NCBI GenBank assembly: GCA_004356415.1
Contig: SMWN01000121.1
Span: 1 to 9,366 of the forward strand
Direction: 5' to 3'
DNA: 9,366 nt
Origin: Gammaproteobacteria bacterium
GTDB taxonomy: Bacteria; Pseudomonadota; Gammaproteobacteria; Eutrophobiales; Eutrophobiaceae
Shown in pieces: positions 1 through 7,249 of the stretch. Under the pieces are notes generated by a model, which did not search any database, had not been told where the DNA came from, and saw only the letters and a list, made by a program, of their open reading frames with translations. Numbering within the stretch: the first letter of the stretch is position 1; every line of letters starts with the position of its first letter. The translations under genes were made by a program, and so were the position numbers.

Positions 1-1
1 A

Positions 2-913
2 CTTACTGCAGCGCGACTACATGCAGAAAAAGATCACCATAATGGTGAGATCGGCGCAAAGGCACTCGTTCGAATAGAAGAGATGATCCATGAAGCAATT
101 TCTACACTCCCGCCTGTCACCGAAGCGGCACCGAGGCTTGATGCCAGCGAATTAATCGGCACGGTTCCTTTATTAAATGGTTTACCAACAGAAGTGCTGG
201 ATCAACTGTCAGAATGTGCAAAGTCGGTGACATTTTTGGCCGGTGATATTGTTATCGGAGAGGGTGAACGAGGTGATGCACTTTATATCATTACGCATGG
301 TGTTGCGTCAGTATATAAGGGCGATAATGAGGTTGCTGAATTAAGTGATGGTGATTTTTTCGGGGAGATGGCTTTATTGGGCAATCAAGTGCGAACGGCA
401 ACGGTCAAAGCGAAACATCCGTCGACACTGCTGAGATTAAGGAGACGGGATGTCATGCAACTCGCCAGAGAAGGAACTGAATTAAGACGTAGACTGACTG
501 ATATTAAGGAAGAAAGGCAGACGCAAACTGATTTGATTGGGATAGTTCCCCTGTTGCGCGGGCTCTCAAGTGAGGTGTTAGAACTGATTGTTGAGCAAAC
601 GATGTCGGTCGGGTTCAAACCCGGAGATGCTGTCATGACAGAAGGTGAGCGTGGAGATTCCATGTTTATCATTATTCATGGTGCTGTTTCGGTATACAAG
701 GCCGGCGAACATATCTCAGACCTTAAGGAAGGAGATTTTTTTGGTGAAATGGCCTTGCTGGGAGATCAGGTACGCACTGCGACAGTAAAGATCAAGGAAC
801 AGACAGCGTTATTGAAATTAAGCAGGGCAGATATCCTGCAACTTGCTGAGAATAATCCGGAATTAAAAGAAAGGTTGGAGGAAGCTAAAGCATCGAGAGA
901 GGTCGTTATCTAG
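2..913 (+). CDS. Tandem cyclic-nucleotide-binding-domain protein (5' end probably outside window)
   Basis: Two CAP-ED/cNMP-binding domains follow one another, at about residues 24-145 and 150-271 counted from the ATG at 83. Each holds a phosphate-binding cassette with its key residues: GDFFGEMALLG then VRTATVK, giving Glu95/Arg104 and Glu222/Arg231. In this family the Glu contacts the ribose 2'-OH and the Arg the cyclic phosphate, so both sites look able to bind. The spacing and the RTATVK tail resemble eukaryotic PKA/PKG regulatory modules. No DNA-binding helix-turn-helix follows, and the tail after domain 2 is only a short charged helix, so this is not a Crp/Fnr regulator. I see no signal peptide or membrane segment in the visible part. 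The frame has no stop from base 2 to the ATG at 83 and reads as plausible protein (LTAARLHAEKDHHNGEIGAK...). The purine-rich stretch before that ATG abuts it too closely to be a good ribosome site. I therefore treat this as the 3' part of a longer gene; 83 is the fallback start (276 residues). It converges with lnt. Confidence 0.85.
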   Translation, partial: LTAARLHAEKDHHNGEIGAKALVRIEEMIHEAISTLPPVTEAAPRLDASELIGTVPLLNGLPTEVLDQLSECAKSVTFLAGDIVIGEGERGDALYIITHGVASVYKGDNEVAELSDGDFFGEMALLGNQVRTATVKAKHPSTLLRLRRRDVMQLAREGTELRRRLTDIKEERQTQTDLIGIVPLLRGLSSEVLELIVEQTMSVGFKPGDAVMTEGERGDSMFIIIHGAVSVYKAGEHISDLKEGDFFGEMALLGDQVRTATVKIKEQTALLKLSRADILQLAENNPELKERLEEAKASREVVI

Positions 914-938
914 AGCGAGTTTTTGAATAAAGGTTCGT

Positions 939-2450
939 TTAAAAGTCGGATTTGGGTAACTTCTTCGATATGAAAAAAGTGATTAACAATAATAAAAATG
1001 CAGCGGCAATCACTAGCCAATTTCCAAACCTTGCATAGGGAGTTAACCCTTCGAAGGTTTTCACCTTACCACTTGTAACGTGTGGTATGAATTGCGGTGA
1101 GCTTGCAGTGATATCTCCCTTTTCGTTGATGATGGCGCTGACACCAGTATTCGTAGCGCGGAGCATATAACGACCCGTCTCCAGTGCTCTCATCCTTGCC
1201 ATTTGTAAGTGCTGGTGTGGTGCAATGGAATCACCGAACCAGGCATCATTACTGATATTCACCAGAAGTGTTGCATCTGGTAACGCCGATATGATTTCCT
1301 CACCAAATACATCTTCATAACAAATTGACACCCCGATGATTTCATTTGCAGCAAGAACAACAGGTTTTCGATTCGGACCTGCACTAAAATCAGACATTGG
1401 AATCTTCATAAGATTGAGTATTGGCCGCAACCATTTGTCAAAAGGCAAATATTCTCCGAATGGCACCAGATGCTGTTTATAATAGGTATCATTGTTGCTG
1501 CCGATGACGATAATCCCGTTATAGAATTTGTTTGAATCAAGATCTTTAAACGGAATTCCAACCAGATAATCATGGTTCTGGCTTCTTGCCTTGTCTGCCA
1601 TCTGCTGGATAAATTCTTCAGCCTGATGATGTAAAATAGGAATGGCTGTTTCAGGCCAGATTATCAATTGGCTATCTTTATATTGTTCAGAAAGCGACAG
1701 ATAGAGATCAAGTGTTCTTTGACTTTGATCCGGCTTCCACTTTATTTCTTGAGGGATTGCACCTTGTATCAGGGCAACAGAGATCTCATTGTCTTTTTCT
1801 GTAGTCCAGTCAATTCCATTCAATAAATTTAAGGCAATCCATGTGATAAAAAACGTGCAGATGATAACTATCCTGGTCTTGTATGTTACCCGAAACAGTG
1901 CCACGAGTGTTGCTGAGATGAGTGCTGTGAGCCAGCTTATTCCATAGACTCCAAGCATTGGAGCCAGAGAGGATAGTGGTGTGTCAATTTGACTATAACC
2001 AACATTCAGCCATGGAAACCCGGTGAAAACACTGGAGCGAAACCATTCTGCCAAAATCCATAGTGCTGGCATGACAATGAGAAAAGGGACAATGCCTTTG
2101 TTTCCAAAGTAACGTTGATAAACATAAGTAATCAAGGCAGGATATAACGAAAGGAATGTGACTAATACAAAAGTAATAATTAGTGCGCCAGCCAGATTAA
2201 CACCACCAAATAAATTTATACTGATGTGTAGCCAGTTCACACCTATGCCAAACATACCAAAGCCAAAGGCGTATCCAAACAGTCCTGCGTCTCTGGGGGT
2301 GCTATTCAGCACGATATAAAAAAGATACGCTAGTGACAGGATAGCGATAACAGAATAATGATAGGGTGAAAAGGCCAGAGGTAAAAGTGCGCCTGACGAG
2401 AAGCAGATAGTAGTTTTCAGGAGGAATTGTTTTTGCGTAGTAGTATACAA
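939..2450 (-). CDS. lnt: Apolipoprotein N-acyltransferase
   Basis: An inner-membrane enzyme that transfers an acyl chain from phospholipid to the amino-terminal Cys of apolipoproteins, the last step of lipoprotein maturation before Lol sorting. The 503-residue length is typical. Residues 1 to about 205 are a run of hydrophobic helices with family motifs (LAFSPY, NWLHISI, TGFPWLNVGYSQID). About 224-465 is a periplasmic nitrilase-like domain, and about 476-496 a final membrane helix. The triad is visible: Glu267 in IIWPETAIP, Lys325 in YYKQHLVPFGEY and Cys377 in VSICYED, with Glu333 also conserved. E. coli numbers are 267, 335, 387 and 343. NISNDAWFG and QMARMRALE are also conserved. The start is TTG (2448-2450). 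An in-frame TAA lies five codons upstream, and the next in-frame ATG would remove the first membrane helices. No clear ribosome site precedes it. It is last in the cluster, 31 nt after corC, a common partner. Confidence 0.97.
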   Translation of the reverse strand: MYTTTQKQFLLKTTICFSSGALLPLAFSPYHYSVIAILSLAYLFYIVLNSTPRDAGLFGYAFGFGMFGIGVNWLHISINLFGGVNLAGALIITFVLVTFLSLYPALITYVYQRYFGNKGIVPFLIVMPALWILAEWFRSSVFTGFPWLNVGYSQIDTPLSSLAPMLGVYGISWLTALISATLVALFRVTYKTRIVIICTFFITWIALNLLNGIDWTTEKDNEISVALIQGAIPQEIKWKPDQSQRTLDLYLSLSEQYKDSQLIIWPETAIPILHHQAEEFIQQMADKARSQNHDYLVGIPFKDLDSNKFYNGIIVIGSNNDTYYKQHLVPFGEYLPFDKWLRPILNLMKIPMSDFSAGPNRKPVVLAANEIIGVSICYEDVFGEEIISALPDATLLVNISNDAWFGDSIAPHQHLQMARMRALETGRYMLRATNTGVSAIINEKGDITASSPQFIPHVTSGKVKTFEGLTPYARFGNWLVIAAAFLLLLITFFISKKLPKSDF

Positions 2451-2481
2451 ATGGTTGATTGGTTATAGATATTGAAAATAA

Positions 2482-3354
2482 TTATTCAGGAAATTCTGAA
2501 TCAGTGTCTGATAAATATTGTTCAATCTGGTTCATGCGCATCAAATGAATTCTTCTTTTATCCGAACGCAGTACCTTAACATTAAAGCCCTCAAACTCAA
2601 TGCTTTCACCACGCTTCGGCACATGACCAAATGCCTTCAGAGCTAACCCACCTACGGTATCAAATTCTTCATCACTGAGTTGTGTGTCAAAAAATTCATT
2701 GAATTCCTCGATCGGTGTCAAGGCTTTGACAGTATAGCGATTACGTCCGTGTGGTTTGATCTGATCTTCATCATCGATGTCATGTTCGTCTACAATTTCA
2801 CCCACGATTTCCTCGATTACATCTTCCATCGTAACGAGACCAGCGACACCAGAATATTCATCAATAACAATTGCCATGTGATTGCGATTTGATCTGAATT
2901 CTCTTAACAGAACATTCAGACGTTTACTCTCGGGCACATAAATCACTCTGCGCATCATGTCTTTAATATTAAATTCACTGTTCTCCTGATCTGAAAAATA
3001 ATTTAATAAATCTTTGGCCATAAGAATACCTGTAATTTCATCGGTGTCTCCACCTACCACGGGGAATCTTGAATGGCCTGATTCTACAACTGTCGCCAGA
3101 ATATCTTCAGGATCCGCATCATTTTTGACCACGATCATTTGAACACGTGGAACCATAATGTCTCGAACCTGCATCTCAGATACTTGTAGCGCCCCTTCAA
3201 TCATCGTCAGTGCATCATGATTCAGCAGGTTTCTGGTTTCTGATTCGCGCAATAGCTCAAGCAAGTCATACCTGTCTGCAGGTTTGCTTGAAAATAAAGC
3301 AGTAATTTTCTGTAGGAAGTTTAACCGACGATTGTCAGATTGGTTTTTACTCAT
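2482..3354 (-). CDS. corC: CorC/YbeX-type CBS-domain protein (Mg2+/Co2+ homeostasis)
   Basis: A cytoplasmic 290-residue member of the CorC/YbeX group. It has two CBS domains, about residues 62-118 (starting RDIMVPRVQM) and 130-188 (with VIDEYSGVAGLVTMEDVIEEI). A CorC_HlyC domain follows at about 203-285 (EEFDTVGGLALKAFGHVPKRG). There is no amino-terminal DUF21 membrane domain, which separates it from the larger CNNM-like relatives. In enterobacteria the protein was linked genetically to Mg/Co efflux with CorA and, through YbeX, to rRNA and ribosome maintenance; which role applies here is inference. CBS pairs generally bind adenine nucleotides. The ATG at 3352-3354 lies 13 nt after the ybeY stop with only a weak ribosome site, so translation may depend on ybeY. 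The order ybeY-corC-lnt is the standard one. Confidence 0.95.
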   Translation of the reverse strand: MSKNQSDNRRLNFLQKITALFSSKPADRYDLLELLRESETRNLLNHDALTMIEGALQVSEMQVRDIMVPRVQMIVVKNDADPEDILATVVESGHSRFPVVGGDTDEITGILMAKDLLNYFSDQENSEFNIKDMMRRVIYVPESKRLNVLLREFRSNRNHMAIVIDEYSGVAGLVTMEDVIEEIVGEIVDEHDIDDEDQIKPHGRNRYTVKALTPIEEFNEFFDTQLSDEEFDTVGGLALKAFGHVPKRGESIEFEGFNVKVLRSDKRRIHLMRMNQIEQYLSDTDSEFPE

Positions 3355-3367
3355 GAGTTATTCATGC

Positions 3368-3871
3368 TTAAGTTGTTAGGGGCTGAGTGCTGAGATACGG
3401 ATTTTTGTAATTCAATTTCTCAAGAATATTAATTTCAAGGCTTTCCATACGATCAGCATCTTCAGGATCGATATGATCAAAACCAGTTAGATGCAAAACA
3501 CCGTGTATCACCATATGTGCCCAATGTGATTGACTATTTTTGTTTTGTTCCTTTGCTTCTCGCGCTACCACAGGGGCACAAATGACGATGTCGCCAAGCA
3601 AATCCGGCGCGATTTCTGAAACTCCTTCATTGCTAAAAGATAGCACATTTGTGGGGCCTTTGGATTTTCTCCATTGTTCGTTAAGTTCAGTCCCTTCTGC
3701 CTCATCGACAATGCGTATGGTTAATTCAGCATTATCTTTCAGGTCTTTTAATGCTGTTTCCACCCAATATCTAAATTGTTTCTCGTCAGGTAAATCAGGA
3801 AAATCAGCCGCGTATTGTACGTCTACTTCAATGGTCATTGGTATTTTGATTGTCCTGCTCATGTCTTTCAT
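3368..3871 (-). CDS. ybeY: Endoribonuclease YbeY (16S rRNA maturation)
   Basis: A single-strand-specific metallo-endoribonuclease involved in 16S rRNA 3'-end maturation and late ribosome quality control. The zinc motif HGxLHLxGxDH is present as HGVLHLTGFDH, giving His123, His127 and His133 in this numbering. The family blocks PTNVLSF (73-79) and LLGDIVICAPVV (91-102) are also present. At 167 residues from the first ATG it is slightly long. E. coli YbeY (155 residues) aligns best from Met12 (MTIEVDVQYA, ATG at 3836-3838). Starting there would cut the overlap with phoH from 44 to 11 nt. An ATG at codon 4 is a third choice, and none has a strong ribosome site. Overlap with phoH implies translational coupling within the cluster. 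Confidence 0.96.
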   Translation of the reverse strand: MKDMSRTIKIPMTIEVDVQYAADFPDLPDEKQFRYWVETALKDLKDNAELTIRIVDEAEGTELNEQWRKSKGPTNVLSFSNEGVSEIAPDLLGDIVICAPVVAREAKEQNKNSQSHWAHMVIHGVLHLTGFDHIDPEDADRMESLEINILEKLNYKNPYLSTQPLTT

Positions 3872-4826
3872 AAGCGTTCAATATTTTAGCGACAAGTGGA
3901 TGTCGAACGATATCTCTCGACTTAAAGAAGGTAAAACTGATATCGTTTTCCTCTTTGAGAATATCAATCACATGGCGTAGACCTGAATTCTTACCACGAG
4001 GCAGATCAATCTGGGTAATATCACCAGTGATAACAGCAGTTGATGCAAAACCAATACGGGTAAGAAACATTTTCATCTGTTCAACCGTTGTATTCTGGGC
4101 TTCATCGAGAATTATAAAAGCCTCATTGAGTGTCCGCCCACGCATAAAGGCAAGAGGCGCAACCTCAATGACATTACGTTCAATATATTTGGCTACTCGC
4201 TCGAAACCGACCATTTCATATAGGGCATCGTAGAGCGGTCGTAGATATGGGTCGATCTTTTGAGCGAGATCTCCAGGCAAAAAACCGAGATTTTCACCGG
4301 CCTCAACAGCAGGACGTACCAATACAATACGACGTACATGATCCTGCTCCAAGGCAGCAACAGCGCAGGCAACTGCAAGATAGGTTTTACCGGTACCCGC
4401 CGGGCCAATTCCAAAACTTACACCATGGCTGGTGATGTTTCTTAAATAGTGCCGTTGGTTTGGGCTTCTTCCTCTGATGACACCACGTTTTATTTTAATG
4501 TCTGACTCAGCATCTTCATCTTCCTCAACTTCCCGATCGACGCTAGCATCTTGTAAATGAAGATGCACTTTCTCAGGTGACAGCGTCTCTGTTGCCGTCA
4601 TCTCGTAGAGTGATTGCAAGATATGTTCTGTAATATCAACAGACTTATTTGTACCGATAATGCGAAAAGCATTCCCCCGGTTATTAATCTCTACTCCCAT
4701 CCTTCTTTCAATATGCCGCAGATTTTTGTCCAATGGGCCACAAAGATTTGCCAGGCGGTTATTATCTGCCGGTTCCAGATGAAGATCTGTTGATCTGGTA
4801 TGTAAGGTATCAGGTGAAGCGTTCAA
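3828..4826 (-). CDS. ybeZ: PhoH-family ATPase (YbeZ)
   Basis: A 332-residue cytoplasmic PhoH/YbeZ ATPase, a P-loop protein associated with RNA metabolism that in E. coli is linked to YbeY. The amino-terminal part (LEPADNNRLANLCGPLD at about 17-33) matches the YbeZ pattern and is followed by an acidic linker near 97-109. The ATPase core shows Walker A GPAGTGKT at 141-148 and Walker B FIILDEAQN at 237-245. RPAVEAGENLGFLPGD and VITGDITQIDLPRG are also conserved. The start is TTG at 4824-4826, 4 nt after the miaB stop. No in-frame ATG lies just upstream, and the first internal Met is residue 44, inside the conserved domain. No clear Shine-Dalgarno is visible, so expression by coupling to miaB is likely. 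The 3' end overlaps ybeY. Confidence 0.95.
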   Translation of the reverse strand: MNASPDTLHTRSTDLHLEPADNNRLANLCGPLDKNLRHIERRMGVEINNRGNAFRIIGTNKSVDITEHILQSLYEMTATETLSPEKVHLHLQDASVDREVEEDEDAESDIKIKRGVIRGRSPNQRHYLRNITSHGVSFGIGPAGTGKTYLAVACAVAALEQDHVRRIVLVRPAVEAGENLGFLPGDLAQKIDPYLRPLYDALYEMVGFERVAKYIERNVIEVAPLAFMRGRTLNEAFIILDEAQNTTVEQMKMFLTRIGFASTAVITGDITQIDLPRGKNSGLRHVIDILKEENDISFTFFKSRDIVRHPLVAKILNAYERHEQDNQNTNDH

Positions 4827-4830
4827 GTAG

Positions 4831-6201
4831 TTAAAGAGCTGATTGTTGTAGAGGTTGTTTCGACATATAGTCAGGGGCTTGTTGCAATTCGGCCCTTAAG
4901 GAATTTGGTAGTGCTTTTGTAATCAGCACGTCAGCAAATTCACCGATGAGTGATTTTGGGCCAACAAAATTCACTGTACGATTATTTTCAGTTTTCCCAC
5001 GTAGTTCGTTGACATTCTTTTTAGAAAAACCTTCGATTAAAATCCGTTTTGTTTTGCCGACCATACCACGACTAATTTCCATTGCCATCGTATTGATCCT
5101 GGCTTGCAGAATACTCAAACGTTCTTTTTTTGTTTCCAATGGAACATCATCATTGAAAGAAGATGCCGGGGTTCCTGGACGCCTGCTGTAAATAAAGCTG
5201 AATGAATGGTCGAATTCAATTTCAGCGATTAAGTTCATTGTTGCCTTGAAATCATTTTCAGTTTCGCCGGGGAAGCCAATAATAAAATCTGAAGATAAAC
5301 TGATATCAGGTCTGATTTTACGCAATTTCCGTATTTTGGATTTATATTCAAGCGCGGTGTGTCCTCTTTTCATCAGACTAAGCACACGATCCGAGCCACT
5401 TTGAACGGGTAAATGAAGATGGTTTACCAGCTCAGGTACCTTTGCGTAGGCCTCAATCAATCTATCCGAGAATTCAACAGGATGAGATGTCGTATAGCGA
5501 ATACGCTCTATACCTTCAATTGCTGCAACATATTCGATCAGTAGCGCAAGATCCGCAGTTTCACCATGATGCATTTCGCCTCTGTAGGCATTTACATTCT
5601 GGCCTAACAAATTAATTTCCCGGACACCTTGCTCTGCAAGTTCAACTATCTCATTAATGATACTATCGAATGTTCGGCTAACTTCTTCGCCCCGCGTGTA
5701 AGGGACAACACAGAATGTACAATATTTACTGCATCCTTCCATAATGGAAACAAAAGCAGTCGGACCTTCAGCACGCGCCGCAGGTAAACGATCAAATTTT
5801 TCTATCTCGGGGAAGGAGATATCTATGACCGGATTTTTATTTCTCATTACATCTTCAACCATCTCCGGAAGACGATGTAATGTTTGTGGACCAAATACTA
5901 TGTCAACATAGGGTGCACGTTTAAAAATGTCAGCGCCTTCCTGGCTTGCGACACAGCCACCCACGCCGATAAGCAATTCTGGGTTATCATCTTTATATTG
6001 TCGCCAACGACCTAATTGAGAAAAGACTTTTTCCTGGGCTTTTTCACGAATCGAGCAGGTATTGAGCAAGATGATATCTGCTTCCTCGGGCTTGTCTGTC
6101 TTGATCACGCCATGGGATTCAGCGAGGACGTCCAGCATCTTGGCTGAATCATACTCGTTCATCTGACAACCCATTGTCTGGATAAATAATTTACGGCTCA
6201 T
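4831..6201 (-). CDS. miaB: tRNA-2-methylthio-N6-dimethylallyladenosine synthase
   Basis: A radical-SAM methylthiotransferase that converts i6A37 to ms2i6A37 in tRNAs reading UNN codons. The three domains are all present in 456 residues. The amino-terminal UPF0004 domain carries Cys12 (MGCQMNEYDS), Cys49 (NTCSIREKA) and Cys83 (GGCVA), which hold the auxiliary [4Fe-4S] cluster. The radical-SAM domain carries CSKYCTFC at Cys157, Cys161 and Cys164. A TRAM domain for RNA binding spans about 379-441. The start ATG at 6199-6201 directly gives the conserved opening (KLFIQTMGCQMN), so it is well supported although the ribosome site is poor. It is the first gene of the minus-strand cluster and is divergent from tupB across 355 nt. 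It contains no in-frame interruption. Confidence 0.97.
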   Translation of the reverse strand: MSRKLFIQTMGCQMNEYDSAKMLDVLAESHGVIKTDKPEEADIILLNTCSIREKAQEKVFSQLGRWRQYKDDNPELLIGVGGCVASQEGADIFKRAPYVDIVFGPQTLHRLPEMVEDVMRNKNPVIDISFPEIEKFDRLPAARAEGPTAFVSIMEGCSKYCTFCVVPYTRGEEVSRTFDSIINEIVELAEQGVREINLLGQNVNAYRGEMHHGETADLALLIEYVAAIEGIERIRYTTSHPVEFSDRLIEAYAKVPELVNHLHLPVQSGSDRVLSLMKRGHTALEYKSKIRKLRKIRPDISLSSDFIIGFPGETENDFKATMNLIAEIEFDHSFSFIYSRRPGTPASSFNDDVPLETKKERLSILQARINTMAMEISRGMVGKTKRILIEGFSKKNVNELRGKTENNRTVNFVGPKSLIGEFADVLITKALPNSLRAELQQAPDYMSKQPLQQSAL

Positions 6202-6325
6202 ATATCAGTTTCGTGGAAACATCTCATGAATTCAAGGGGGGGAGCTAAATTACACTGTCTTGTACCGCATTTCCAGCATAATTATTACTTATTTAACAAT
6301 AACTTGGAAGGTTTCAGGAGGCATG

Positions 6326-6342
6326 TAAGCTATTGGTAACCA
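6326..6342 (+). repeat. Upstream repeat copy 1 (TAAGCTATTGGTAACCA)
   Basis: This 17-nt element recurs at 6502-6519 as TAAGCTATTTTGTAACCA in the same orientation, with the differences confined to the centre. The 8-mer ATTGGTAA inside copy 1 (6332-6339) also occurs inverted at 6375-6382. It could be a regulator-binding site for either divergent transcript. No known consensus is assigned. Confidence 0.45.
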
Positions 6343-6369
6343 TCATTTGTCCTCAGTTTCGGTTTTTTC

Positions 6370-6385
6370 GACATTTACCAATGTC
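6370..6385. promoter_or_regulatory. Short perfect hairpin or operator-like palindrome
   Basis: GACATT (6370-6375), TACC loop, AATGTC (6380-6385) form a perfect 6-bp inverted repeat. It overlaps the inverted ATTGGTAA half-site (6375-6382). A T6 run (6363-6368) lies on its 5' side, the wrong side for a plus-strand terminator. An operator is therefore more likely than a terminator, but this is inference. Confidence 0.3.
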
Positions 6386-6436
6386 TGGAAGGTCAGATAC
6401 AAATGTTGTCTCTGAATGCCGGACGCTTGTTTATAT

Positions 6437-6442
6437 TATAAT
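6437..6442 (+). promoter_or_regulatory. Candidate -10 box for tupBC
   Basis: A consensus TATAAT lies 114 nt before the tupB start in the only long non-coding region upstream of it. No good -35 hexamer sits 16-18 nt upstream, so an activator or a different site may be used. The implied leader would include repeat copy 2. Confidence 0.25.
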
Positions 6443-6501
6443 TTGTCGAGGAAAAATCCGTATCGAAGTGACGAAATAGAAGTTATATCATGATGATAGC
6501 A

Positions 6502-6519
6502 TAAGCTATTTTGTAACCA
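6502..6519 (+). repeat. Upstream repeat copy 2 (TAAGCTATTTTGTAACCA)
   Basis: This is the second copy of the 6326-6342 element, 176 nt downstream and 37 nt before the tupB start codon. Its first bases also form a small hairpin with the sequence just before it (ATAGC at 6496-6500, ATAA loop, GCTAT at 6505-6509). If TATAAT at 6437 is the -10, this copy lies in the leader of the tup transcript. Confidence 0.45.
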
Positions 6520-6556
6520 GAATATCCCAATACTGAAAAAACTGAGCTCATTTATT

Positions 6557-7249
6557 TTGGAATATTTCACAGAAGCATTCGTTATCGCGGTCAAATCAAT
6601 TCTGACATTTGATCATGAGCTTTATTTCGTCGTTTTCACTTCACTGAAGATTTCATTTGCATCGGTAATTATTGCATCCATATTTTGTGTTCCTTTGGGA
6701 TTGTTAATTTCATCCAGAGAGTTCAAAGGCAAGATATTTTTGCAGAGTATTTTAAATACATTGATGGCATTACCAACTGTAGTGGTTGGCTTATTGCTCT
6801 ACGGTATCCTGGGTAGGAATGGACCACTTGGCGGTTTCGGTTTGTTATATACACCGACAGCGATGATTATTGGTCAATTTATTCTGATATCGCCTGTGGT
6901 ATTGAATCTGGTTGTGGTCGCGGCAAGTAGTGCAGATCCAAGAATTAAACTTGCCAGCATGGCGCTGGGCGCTGATCGTTATCAGCGTGGCATTATCTTT
7001 GTGGGAGAAATCAGATTTGCCTTGATGGCGGCGATTGTGATGGCCTTCGGCAGAGCTATTGGTGAGGTTGGTATTGCAATGATGGTTGGTGGGAATATTG
7101 AGGGCTATACACGAACCATGACAACAGCTATTGCGCTTGAAACCAGTAAAGGTGATTTTGAATTTGCCATGGCACTGGGGATTCTGTTGCTGCTTATCGC
7201 ATTTACAGTCAATTTATTCCTGCAAAGACTGCAGCAGTTTTCAAAATGA
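6557..7249 (+). CDS. tupB: Tungstate ABC transporter permease
   Basis: A 230-residue inner-membrane permease of the TupB type within the oxyanion (Mod/Wtp/Tup) ABC family. Hydrophobic segments lie at about 27-50, 62-84, 98-125, 150-180 and 200-222. The TupB-like block LNTLMALPTVVVGLLLYGIL (66-85) continues into GRNGPLG. The cytoplasmic EAA-type loop is at about 135-169 (MALGADRYQRG...AFGRAIGEVG), and MVGGNIEGYTRTMTTAIALE (176-195) is also characteristic. The start is TTG at 6557-6559. An in-frame TAG lies at 6497-6499 with no ATG between, and the first internal Met (residue 70) lies inside a membrane helix. The ribosome site is weak. The stop overlaps the tupC start by 4 nt (ATGA), so the two are coupled. 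A tungstate preference over molybdate is inferred from family resemblance. Confidence 0.9.
   Translation: MEYFTEAFVIAVKSILTFDHELYFVVFTSLKISFASVIIASIFCVPLGLLISSREFKGKIFLQSILNTLMALPTVVVGLLLYGILGRNGPLGGFGLLYTPTAMIIGQFILISPVVLNLVVVAASSADPRIKLASMALGADRYQRGIIFVGEIRFALMAAIVMAFGRAIGEVGIAMMVGGNIEGYTRTMTTAIALETSKGDFEFAMALGILLLLIAFTVNLFLQRLQQFSK

Larger units (their letters stand above)
6202..6556. promoter_or_regulatory. Divergent intergenic region between miaB and tupB
   Basis: These 355 non-coding bases must hold the promoters for both the miaB cluster (leftward) and tupBC (rightward). They contain two copies of a 17-18 nt repeat, a perfect 6-bp hairpin, a consensus TATAAT and a G7 run near miaB (6236-6242). 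An AT-rich block lies at about 6278-6302. No reading frame of gene length and no remnant of a substrate-binding protein were found. I could not place a convincing leftward promoter by eye. Confidence 0.6.

Noticed and set aside
2419..2468. A strong plus-strand Shine-Dalgarno (AGGAGGAATTG) inside the lnt 5' end
   Set aside because: It is followed only by very short frames (the ATG at 2451 stops after five codons), and it is antisense to conserved lnt coding sequence.
2680..2892. 70-codon plus-strand frame inside corC
   Set aside because: It is antisense to the conserved CBS and CorC_HlyC coding region, with no ribosome site and no recognisable family.
3540..3980. 146-codon plus-strand frame across ybeY and phoH
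   Set aside because: It is an antisense shadow of two well-supported genes, Ser-rich with no domain.
3955..4445. Several short frames on both strands inside phoH
   Set aside because: They overlap the conserved ATPase core in other frames and lack ribosome sites.
6391..6397. GGTCAGA matching the 5' acceptor strand expected for the tRNA fragment
   Set aside because: A seven-base match is expected by chance. It lies about 2.7 kb away and is not followed by D- or anticodon-arm sequence.
6202..6556. A hidden or decayed tupA upstream of tupB
   Set aside because: The region is too short for a binding protein of about 270 residues and has frequent stops and no recognisable signal peptide or family block.
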